Source: Tetracentron sinense (taxonomy: Eukaryota; Streptophyta; Magnoliopsida; Trochodendrales; Trochodendraceae). Taken from it: a stretch of DNA of 64,000 bases. Within the stretch, counting starts at the first letter, position 1, and each line of letters begins with the position of its first letter. The DNA lies in contig JABCRI010001358.1 in assembly GCA_015143295.1 (NCBI GenBank), forward strand, positions 62,001 to 126,000, written 5' to 3'. Under the pieces are notes generated by a model, which was not told the DNA's origin, searched no databases, and saw only the letters and a program-made list of their open reading frames with translations. A program made the position numbers and the translations under genes. Of the stretch, positions 32,451-41,815 are shown in pieces.

Positions 32451-33375
32451 TGTGAAAGGATTTTACCGAAAGGACACGCGTCAGCAGCAGCTTCTCCCAA
32501 GTTCTGATGCAATGGTGGATGGTTGGAGTGGAGGGTATGATACCCTGACCTGTGCTCCGATGATTAAGTCAGTAGGTGTAGAAGATGATGAACAGTAAGA
32601 AAATGCAGAAAGTTCAAAGGTCTTAGCTCCTCAAAATTTTCGTCCCCCTCATACTGTTTTTTTCTCTGGTTTATATAGGCCATCCCGGCTATGACCATGG
32701 ATACCCATTGATGCCCATGCATCCCTCGAATCCCTGATGTGTACTTTAGTAATCATTTTAGATAGATCTCCCGGCCATTCGTACTGCACGTGCATCTGCA
32801 CACAAGAGAACAGGCAAAGAGTAGGAACTCGTCCGAGGTGACTGGCATTAAATGCAGTATTAAATGCCATTTAATGCCAAGACAATGTTACCCACCTACC
32901 ATCGTAGAGGTAGGTTCAGTCCCAGGTGACGGGGCAGCAACGCCAGATCTCATTACGTGTTTAGGATACGCGATCGTGGACAATAAGACGACGGGTACAT
33001 CGTCAGAATGAGGACGTGATCGTCATTCACAAGACCACGGGTCCGTCGTCAGAGTGAAGACGTGATCGTCGTTCACGAGACCACGGGTCCGTCGTCAGAG
33101 TGAAGACGTGATCGTCGTTCACGAGACCACGGGTTCGTCGTCAGAGTGAAGACGTGATCGTCGTTCGCGAGACCACGGGTCCGTCATCAGAGTGAAGACG
33201 TGATCGTCGTTCACGAGACCACGGGTCCGTCGTCAGAGTGAAGACGTGATCGTCGTTCACAAGACCACGGGTCCGTCATCAGAGTGAAGACGGAAATGAG
33301 CTCAAACGATAACACCACACTGAGGACAAGCTCGTTGTTACCATACTTAGGTTTTTACGAAAATTACCCATTACA
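32451..33375 (-). repeat. Element 1, 5' LTR (925 bp)
   Basis: Direct repeat of 22123-23001, longer by one 46-bp unit (six copies at 33014-33290). As the upstream LTR in the minus-strand sense, it should hold the promoter of the element. The TATA box CTATATAAAC lies at 32669-32678. Confidence 0.95.
32669..32678 (-). promoter_or_regulatory. TATA box of the element 1 5' LTR
   Basis: Reads CTATATAAAC in the transcribed direction, about 220 bp before the LTR end and about 290 bp before the gag start. The same box is in the 3' LTR. Confidence 0.6.
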
Positions 33376-34984
33376 ATCCTTAATCAATGCTAATCAAAGA
33401 TTGTGATTGATATACACTGATAATAATACAGTGTATCTCATTCACCTTGTTATATTACTCCTAATATATTCTCCAATACTCACCCTCAAACATACGGGGA
33501 TTCAAAAATCTCCTTGTGTTTGCCACGAATAAAAGTCCACTTTTGTACCTTTAGATCTTCACTGGCTTTCTTGTTGATGAATAAGTCTCGTACTCTTCTT
33601 GATGTGATTATAGGAAAGGACTAGCCTGTAATGGCCAAGAAATGTGAGCCTCGATGGGCTTGATAAATAGGCCTCTATGGACCTAGAATAGTGGTCTGAA
33701 GACTTGAAAAGATGGCCTCATTGGGCTTGCAAAAGAAGCCTCTAAGTGAGCTAAAATGGGCCTCGATGAGCACAAGGAAAGGCCTTAAAAGACCTGAAAG
33801 ACCTTTGACAGGCCTGAACAATGCCTCTATGGGCTTGTGAGGAGACTTCTATGAGCCTTCTTTTTTGTGAAACCTCATCTACCATAACCAAAACAAAAGA
33901 GTGGTGGAAATAGGCTTGGAGTTTGCATCATCTCAGTTGTAGTGTCGACAAAGATTCCATTGATAGAACTGTAACTCCGCCAAAAAGTCATATTTTCCCA
34001 CTGACTCGTGCAGCAGCCTCTCCAAGGAGCTTATCAACTTATTTGCTAGAAAAATCAATCACGTATCCCTGTGCTCATCAAGAGATGCGGAAGAAACAAA
34101 TAAGATAAATTTTTGTGAGGGGGAAAGATTTTTTGGGGGAGATGGATGGAGATAGAAAGACTAGGAGTTAAATGGGGAGACGAACCGGGAGAGAGAAAAA
34201 TTAAACGGGTAGGAGTTTTGAAGCGGTAGACGAAGGGTTTTCGTTGGAGGTGTCTCTCTCATGGGTCTAAAGAAGGTTACGTGGCATCCCTAACCGAAGA
34301 GAATCTATCTAAACTCCGGTAACTTTATGGGGGAGAGGAGTGGTCATTACATCGGGAGAGGAAAATAGTTTCTTTGGGAATAGAGTTTTTAAAACTCTTG
34401 GAAGGTGAGACAGAATTTAAGTGAGAAATATAAAGAGAAATTTAATGATGGTTGAGGTGGCAACCGAAAAAAAAAAAAAAGATCAAATAGGGGTGCCATT
34501 TTGGTACCCCTATTTCATTAGTATATAGTATAGATTAAAGGCTCATATTTATCGGTAAATGTTGGGGTGCATGTAGCACCACCCTTAATGAATCTTAGGG
34601 ATGAGTGAATCCTAACCACAGTTGGTGGGTGTTAAAAAGGACACATGATGGCTTGTAAAGTCCTCTTTAATTGCAGTTAAGCATAACCAACCAAAGGTTA
34701 TTTTTTCCCTAAAACTAAGGTTAGATAGATAAAACCTAAGAGTGAGTAAATCTTAATCATAGTTAGTGAGTATTAAAAGGGACATGTGGTGGCTTGGGAA
34801 TTTATGTTTTTCTTTGATTGAGCTTTCAAATGGTAAAGACGTGTTTCCTCAATCAAATAATAAGGGTAAAATGGGAAAAGGGTAACCTTAGTTAACAATG
34901 ACAGGGGGCAGTGTAATTCAAGAAACTAGAGGGAGGTTTCTGAAATTTCATCTAACCTCAAGGGAGGGTGAGTGTAATTTACCC

Positions 34985-35429
34985 TTTAAAAAAATAGAAA
35001 AATAGATCCTATGAATACCCTACGACAAGAAAGGGAAAAAAGGGGATATTAAACAAACAAAAAAAATTCAACCAAGGAAAAAAAATGAATAACAAAACAT
35101 AAAAGGAAACCTAAAACTAAACAATAGAATCAGGACATCCATCAAGGAACCAAATTTTATAAATGGAAACCTAAAACCTAAACCTAAAGCAAATCTTCCT
35201 TGATATCGACATCCATCGCCTCTTGTCTTGCAACTTTCTTGAAACTTTCTTCCATAGTTTGTTCCTTTCTCTTTCAAACCTGAGTCCTTCTAACAGTAGT
35301 GTACTTTATTCTTAGAATAAAAGAAAAAGTTGTGGCGTCTTTGTGACTAATCTCTAATTCTCTATTACACCTAATTCTAGAAAAATCAATCAAGGAACCA
35401 AATTTTATATGGAAAATCCGGTTATCACC
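34985..35429. other. Unassigned DNA between the nested region and the MITE holding element 2
   Basis: AT-rich with A runs. A 23-bp phrase (CAAGGAACCAAATTTTATA) occurs twice, near 35143 and 35392. No gene recognised. Confidence 0.4.
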
Positions 35430-35500
35430 CTGCTGAGGTCGCCATCGCCATGTGTGCCTTTTGACATCCCTTAACCCTGGTTAAGATTCACCCACCCATC

Positions 35501-38500
35501 TATGAGCGCGGGTTTTGGGGAAACCCTGGTTTGGATCTTACAGGGTGAGTATAGAATCGCCACATATTCATTCAGAGGGGATAAGTCCTCGGGATTTGGA
35601 TAAGGTCTTGGTCTGCAGTCCGAGGTCAGGGTAAGAGGTTCGGTTAAGTCCGGGGAAGGGGTTAGGCACCCCGGCACTTCCACTTTTCAGTGGTTCCCTA
35701 CTTGCTAGGGTTAAGCCAAATTAATCTCGATGTTAATCAAATGCCTCAAATATTTAAGAGAATGCTAATCTAAGAATGAGAAAATCCTAGACTAGGGTCG
35801 ACCCCTGGTTGGGCTGCCTACGTACTCACATAGGGGTGAGATCAGACCGAGTGTAATTTTGGCACATGAGCCTGTGCCGAGGCTAAGGGTGTGTGTGTGT
35901 GTGTGCGCACCAAAGGTGGCTTAAGGTCTAGCCGGGAGGCTAGAGGTGGTTGACCAGGTTGGTCAAGTGCTTGGCATTGGGCCCGGTAGGCCTAAGGTAA
36001 GTCCGATAGACTAGGGTTAGGCCCGGTAGGCCGAAGGTGAAGCCCGATAGGCTAGTTTGGGCCAAGTAGGCCGAGATTGGGCCTGGTAGGCCAAGGATGA
36101 GCCCGGTAGGCTAGGGTTTGGCCTGGTAGGCTGAGATTAGGCCCTGTAGGCCAAGGGGTGAGGCCCGGTAAGCCCAAGTTGTCTTAACCAAGGGTTAGGG
36201 TTGCTAACCGGGGTTAAGAAATGTGATTAACCCTGGTCAGCGGTGCTAACCATGGTTAAAAAGTCCAATATCAGATTTTTCCAGATTTTTTCAGCAGTCA
36301 AAGACTGTTTAACCGCGGTTAAGGTGGGTGGTCATCATGGTTAAGGGTCTTAACCAGGGTTAAATGGCCAAGTGAGACTATTTTTGGGTTTCACCTAATA
36401 TTTTGGATTTTTTGAGCATTTTTCCAGATTTTCGCCAGTTAAAGATTTTCTAACCATGGTTAAGGGTCAAAAATGGGGTTGACTCTGATTAAGGGCCTTA
36501 ACCAAAACAAAAAATGTCATAGAAGACATTTATGGATTCCATATAATATTTATGATTTTTTGATATTTTTTTCAGAATTTTGCTAGATCATGGGCCACTT
36601 AACCATGGTTAAATGTTAACCACAGATGAGTTTAACCATGTTTAAGGGTCTGACTGAGGCAAAAGTGGGCCTAGGGTCCATGATAGGGCCTAGACTGGCC
36701 TCCTACCCGGCCTGGGCCCCCACAAAGTCCAACAAACGTAAAAAAAAACCCCAAAAAAAGTTACACATTTTAACCATAGTTAATGTGAATTTAACCATAG
36801 TAACGGGGGAATCACGGGAATTCGAGACTACCAGTGGGTAGCCTGATATGTGGGAAACAATTGGAGCCATTGTGGGGCCCAAGGGGAGGTTGGGTGTGGG
36901 CTCCACAGAGGCCCAAAGTTGCCCTGAAAAACACCACATAAAATGACGATTTCCATCAAAACAGATTTTTTTCAAACTTTGCGACGAGTTTGCCGAGGTT
37001 TGGCTCAATCCCTTGGGATTCAAGACCATCATTGAAAAGCTGGCCAAAAGGGGAACAATTTGAGCCTTTGTGGGGCCCAAGAGGAGTTCGTATGTGGGCC
37101 CCACAGAGGCGCAGAGTTGCTCTGTCGCAACTGTTTTCTGCACTGTCGTTCTCACTTTGGGGTCGAATTTACCTGGGTTAACGACGGATTTAGGGGCTGA
37201 AAATTTGTAGGAGGGTTGCCCCATGTGTGGGGAGTCTACCCAAGGCCCTGGTTTCAACCAGGGCCGAGACTAACCAGGGTTAAACCCGGGTTACAGGCAG
37301 TGGACCGAATTTGTTTTTCCAGAACTTGTTTTGAAACAAGGGACTGTGGGGGCTGTTGTGCTTGAACCAGTGAGGTCCAGGGGGCTTCCTCATGGATTCA
37401 GGGCCTCCCCAGACCTCTATTGAGTGTTGCACGGTGGTGGGGAGTGGTGGATGTGTGGCCATGCCTCAAGGCCGAGACCCCCCCATGGTTTACTTGGACG
37501 AAAAAAGGAAAAAAAAAAAAAAAAACAACAGAAGCAAAAGAGGACCCCTGGAATGGGACCAGGGGTCCCTTACAATGCCAAAAGAGAACAAAAATGGGGG
37601 GGGGGGGTATACCCTCGGCTACAGTGACTGTAACAATGGGTGTTGCTGCGGTGTGCAAGACGGTGGAGGCCCCCAAGAAGCTGTTGAAAGCTTAGGACGA
37701 ATCTTGGAGGGTTCTAGGACCGAACTATACCAATGGAATAGGGGTTAGGTAGTTGGGAGGTGGCCTGGCCGAATGGGGGCTTGCTACGTTTTTTTTTTTC
37801 CCAACTGAAACAGTGGCTGTGGAGGGGAGTTCTATAGGAGAAGGGAAGGTGAAAAAGGGATAAGGATTACTGGGGTTGCACTAAGGGTAGAGGCTAAGGG
37901 TGGGACGAGGTCTCTCTATCTCTACTGTTCTTTTTGGCTGCAATTTTTTTGAATTCAACTCCCTCAAAACCGTGGCTGGCTTCGGGTTAAATAGAAGAAG
38001 GAGGGGAGGGGAAGGGATAAGGATGAAGAGAAGGCTCATGTGATTAGGTGGTCAAAGGCTGGAGCAGGGGAGGACGCAGGGGAGCCAGGGGCGTGGCGGG
38101 CGGGACAGTCTGTTCACTCGTCCCTTTGACAGGGACGATAAACAGTGATCTGTTTTTAAAATTTTTTTTTTTTTTTTGATTGTTTTCGGTTTGGGCCCAA
38201 ACTCCTTGCTTACTTGGGTCACCACCTTGTTTGGCTTTGCCAAACAAGGGTTGGTGCCCTAGAAAAAAAATTTTCTTCTCTCTTTTCTTTTTTCTTTTTT
38301 ATTATTTTTATTATTATTACTTTTTTTTTTTTGCATTTCATGTTTTTTGGTCTACCCTCACCTATGTAGGGTAAAGCAAAAAGGGTTTTACCCTACTTGG
38401 AGTTGGCTCCCAAATTCAAAATTTGAAAAAGCAAGTGGGCCCCACTTGGGTTGGGCTTAGTGGGCCCATGCTTGGGCCCAAACAAGGTTTTAATTTATTT

Positions 38501-39019
38501 TTATTTTTTTTAGTTTTGGACTTGAGACGGGCCTTGAGCCCATGGGGCTTTGCCTAGGGTTTGGACTAGGGCTAGTCTAGGATTAAACCTAGGGTTAGGT
38601 CTAGGGTTAGTCCTAAGGTTTAGGTAGGGTTAGCCTAGGGTTAGACTAGGGCTTAAGGGTTTTATTTGAAATGGGACTTGAGCCCATGGGGTTCTAGCCT
38701 AGGTTTAGACTAAGGCTAGCCTAGGGTTAGGCCTAGGGTTAGGTCTAGGGTCTACCTAGGGTTAGTTCTAGGGTTTAGCTAGGGTTAGCCTACAGTTATA
38801 CTAGAGTTTAGGGTCTACCTAGGGCTAGGCTAGGGTTTAGGGTTTTCCCAGGACTAGGCTAGGGCTTAGGGGTTTACCTAGGGTTTAAATTAGGGTCTAC
38901 CTAAGGCTACTAGGGCTTCGATTATCATCTACCTAGGGCTACTAGGGTTTGGCTGGTGATAACCATGATTAACGGGGGTTAGCCATGGTTAAGCAGGGTG
39001 TAAAAATTGGGTGCTTATA
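35501..39019 (-). repeat. Element 2, 3' LTR (3519 bp)
   Basis: Direct repeat of 51522-55040. Both termini carry single transitions (TATGAGCGCG for TGTGAACGCG, and GCTTATA for GCTTACA). Inside are a run of degenerate units around GCCCGGTAGGCC (35970-36180), many TAACCATGGTTA-type palindromes (36190-36640) and a CTAGGGTTAGG-rich block (38560-38960). A TATA-like CTATTTAACC on the minus strand lies near 37985-37995. Short open frames in it are not genes. Confidence 0.93.
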
Positions 39020-39032
39020 GCTGCCCCTCTTT
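39020..39032 (-). promoter_or_regulatory. Element 2 polypurine tract
   Basis: AAAGAGGGGCAGC on the minus strand, directly before the 3' LTR start. Confidence 0.75.
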
Positions 39033-41815
39033 GTCAGAGTGTGCCAGGATGACGGTTGAACGGCAAAGACTGGAAACATTCTATTTTTACACCGATATGT
39101 AGGTTAGGAATGATGCATGCTATGCAAATGGTAAACGTGGTGACGTGATGAAAATTACTGCTAGGGGATAGCGTGAAGCTAGGGAAGAACATGAATGAAG
39201 GGATGGCGTGGCTGGCCGGAAGAAAATGTCGCTTGGAAGCGGCGAAGGGGGATTGATCGAAACAACGTTTCCCAGGGGATATTAGCCGGATCGATCGGAG
39301 GACACACCGGGTGTTGAGAACACACGAGGTGTTGGGCATTCCAGGTGTCGACAAAGTGTGTTATGTTGACGCTCACCTGGGTGCCAAGGACACACGAGGT
39401 GTCACAGAGGAGGACATGCAGGAGGTAGTGCTGCGGTGTGGCGAAGTTGTCACGGAGCATATAGGATGTCCGACATACGAGGTGTCAACAAAATGTATTA
39501 TGTCGACGCTCACCTGGGATGCCAAGGACACACGGGGGTGTCACAAAGGGGGACATACAGGAGGTAGTGATACGGTGTGACGAGGTTGTCACGGAGCACA
39601 CAGGATGTCCGGCATGCGAGGTGTCGACAAAATGTAATATGTCGACGCTCACCTAGCATGCCGACCAAGGACACACAATGGTGTCACAAAGAGGACATGC
39701 GGGTGTACACTGTAAAGGTACACACGGGATGTCGGGCATGTGAGGTGTCAACAAAGTGTGTTATGTCAACGCTCACCTGGGATGCCCCGGACACACGGGG
39801 GTGTCACAAAGGGGACATGCGGGTGGTGTACGCTTTCAAGGTACACACGAGATGTCTAATTGATTAGAGGCATGATGCCGGATTTGATCTTGATATAGCT
39901 GAGAGGCACGGAGTTCTGATCATGTTTGAATGATGCTGAAGAGTTTAGTCATATAGGGCATGATGCTATGCAAAGTGATGTCATGCAGAGGATAAAGGCG
40001 AGGATGTTTTCCCATGACTCTGTTGATTGCGACTTGTTGGAGAGGTGTGAAAACGGCTTTTTCTGCTTTGCCTGCCGGAGAGGCTCAGTGCAGGTTGGTT
40101 CAAACAGATTTTGATACCAGGAGTTTGCTTATTTTTGAAAGATCTTTTTCAGGAAAATTGTAGAAGACTTTTGTAAAGATTTTGATTTTGACACAAGCGT
40201 GCTTAGTTAGCTTTTCAGATTTGCCAGTAAATCGCCTTTGTTCAGGGCTTATGGGATTTTGTGGGTTCCTTTTCATTCTTGGAGAGTTGAGTACGATTCA
40301 GAGCAGGATACTACTGTTGCGGGCTGAGGAGCCTAGCTGGGGAGAAGCTTTTGGGAGACTTCTGGACTCTTGCTGTGGAAGAGCGTTATTGAGAGGCTGT
40401 TAGAGGTTTCTGCTGGGGGATCCATTAGGGATTGGAAGATTGTTATAGCTTGATACTGAGGATTCGCTGGGGAGTAGGTCTTTGTTATAGACTACTGCTG
40501 GGAAGTTCAGGGGTCTCCAGTGTGCTGGGGGATTTCCCAATGTTCGCCCCTCTACTAGGGAGATGCTTTCTGGAGGATCCTCTGTTGGGGAATGCCTTGA
40601 GTAGATCACCTATTGGAGATATTCCCTGATGGAATCTCTGTTGGGGATACTGATCCGTTGAGTCCAGTGAGACTGATCTCTGCCGGATCTTGTTGCCAAA
40701 CTGATTTTCAGCTTTTCTTCCCTTTTTTTACCCTTGGAATGACCAAGTCATAGGGTTCGCATAATTTTTGCGCGATGAAGCCGTTGCCGGTTTTCCTCAT
40801 GCCTGCGAAGCTGCTTAATTTTGTCCATTTTTTGCCCCTAATCGCAAGACTAGGTCTAGGAGTTACGTAACTTTGCGCAATGAGGCCGTTTCCGGTTTTC
40901 ACTCATGCCCGCGATTTTTTTGAGGATTCGAATCTTCTCCCTTCATTGCCCTTGATTGACATTTGCGGGGGATTGATACTCCACTGGGGATATAGATGCA
41001 ATATGGCGCTTGCACTCGTAATTTCTAGGAGATCTAAGAGGACTTAGAGTGGGACAAAATGTTGGCTAGGGGACCGAAGTTTAGGACACCGTGGAGTTAT
41101 TTTTGTTTTAACTGACTCGCATGAGGGTTTTCTGTTGAAGATAAATTTTTTGTTGGGCTCCACTGGGGATTGTCTTCTTTGGTAGAAGCTGATTTTTTGG
41201 GGATTCTTCCCTGTTTTTTTTTTTGACGAGTTTTTTTTTTTTCTTTTTTGGGAAGAGTTTTGGGAGAAGTTGATTTCGCTGGGAGAGAAAGCCTGAAGAG
41301 ATTTTTTGTTTCTTCTTTTTTTTTTGCTCAGGGAGTCCCAAACTTGGAAAATGTTTCAACTTCTATTTTGGGGTTTCCTTTGATGGAATATTTTGTGAAC
41401 TTGATGTCGACTCCGTCATGAAAATTGGGAGAATTTGTCTCTGTTTGGGGAGTGACACAGTGGGGAAAAAGTTGTTTCTGTGGAGAGAGGGTTTTACGAA
41501 GTTTTGGACTCTCTTTGGGAGAAAAGATTCTGAGGGGCTAAGTCTCTTTTTGCGACCGCACCTGATTTGTCAGGTTGCCTACGTACCCTTTGCAGGATCA
41601 GGTCATAACGTAGTTCAAGCAAATACCACAGATTGGCGAGAGAGGGTGTCCCCAAAAGGTTTTTGTGAAAGAAACGACTATTAGGCTCAAGGGGCTAACT
41701 AGCGGATTTCATTGATTTTCGTAAAGAGGTTTACATTGTTGGGGATGAGGAGTGTGCCGAGGATGGTCTCCTGTCATTTCCCGGAGATCCTACGAGTACA
41801 AAGTGCCTATCAGAC
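39033..41815. repeat. Element 2 non-coding tail between integrase and 3' LTR, repeat-rich
   Basis: A tandem of about 137 bp occurs four times at about 39300-39860, with GACGCTCACCT at 39368, 39505, 39644 and 39768. The stretch 40300-40660 has many short TGCTGGGGA-type phrases. About 100 bp is duplicated at 40730-40915 (GATGAAGCCGTTGCCGGTTTT and its partner). Near 41570-41625, GGTTGCCTACGTACCC, then GGATCAGGTC, resembles GGGCTGCCTACGTACTC in the LTR (35813). No gene recognised; short open frames here repeat with the tandem units. Confidence 0.7.

Larger units (their letters stand above)
22123..33375 (-). mobile_element. Element 1: nearly complete Tat-clade Ty3/gypsy LTR retrotransposon (11.25 kb)
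   Basis: Two direct LTRs start TG and end CA, with a perfect 5-bp target duplication ATCCT (22118-22122 and 33376-33380). The coding order on the minus strand is gag, protease, RT, RNase H, a second (archaeal-type) RNase H, then integrase. Two RNase H domains in this order mark the Tat clade. The coding frame runs 32379-26626 and has only two in-frame stop codons. An additional spliced gene lies antisense between integrase and the 3' LTR. The LTRs are very similar apart from one 46-bp repeat unit, which implies a young insertion. Confidence 0.95.
21950..34100 (-). mobile_element. Non-coding LTR element (same family as 7011-8293), split by the gypsy element
   Basis: On the minus strand an LTR starts at 33478 with TATTGGAGAATATATTAGG, preceded by the purine tract GTTTGAGGGTGAG. 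It continues across the gypsy insertion into about 22122-21950, which reads CTCTATATAAACTCC and CTCAATAAATCCC, like the other family members. The interior to the right (about 33490-34100) codes for nothing. It is rich in repeated words such as GGCCTCTATGG and GGGCTTG, as in the member at 7011. The left LTR end and the second LTR were not located. Confidence 0.5.
21677..34534 (-). mobile_element. Putative Helitron interrupted by later insertions
   Basis: On the minus strand a canonical-looking start (A|TCTATACTATATACTAATG) lies at 34534. At the other side, CCCGTGCATTGCAC is followed directly by AGT at about 21677. The last part is shorter than the usual hairpin plus CTRR, so this terminus is decayed or is not the true mate. 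If the pairing is right, the non-coding LTR element and the Tat-clade element lie inside this Helitron. Confidence 0.35.
15792..34585. mobile_element. TIR-bounded insertion splitting the tandem array (18.8 kb with nested elements)
   Basis: The left end reads AGGGTGGTGCTACGCGCACC and the right end is its inverted match (AGGGTGGTGCTACATGCACC on the minus strand, 34585 downwards). The 6-bp sequence TAATGA lies on both sides (15786-15791 and 34586-34591). Removing the insertion and one TAATGA restores a normal array unit, so the boundaries are firm. No transposase was recognised, and most of the length is later insertions. Confidence 0.65.
14860..34984. mobile_element. Outer TIR DNA transposon (non-autonomous, about 1.3 kb without its insertions)
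   Basis: The left end (14860-about 14945) and the right end (about 34897-34984) are inverted copies of each other over about 85 bp. They begin GGTAAATTACACTCACC and carry TTTCAGAAACCTCCC further in. The 8-bp sequence TTTAAAAA flanks both ends (14852-14859 and 34985-34992), the duplication length expected of hAT elements (MULEs usually make 9). Between the ends lie the tandem array of about 150-bp units and a large nested insertion. No transposase is present. Confidence 0.6.

Noticed and set aside
32649-33011. Pair of open frames identical to those at 22321-22683
   Set aside because: They occur in both LTRs of element 1 and simply repeat with it; no protein family recognised.
37392-37748. Plus-strand open frames of 118 and 91 codons in the LTR
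   Set aside because: Low-complexity Lys-rich runs over A tracts, repeated in the other LTR at about 53455-53718; no coding support.
38560-38960. TTTAGGG-like words suggesting an interstitial telomere
   Set aside because: The words are irregular (CTAGGGTTAGGTCTAGGG and similar), are not a clean heptamer array, and the same block is in both LTRs of element 2.
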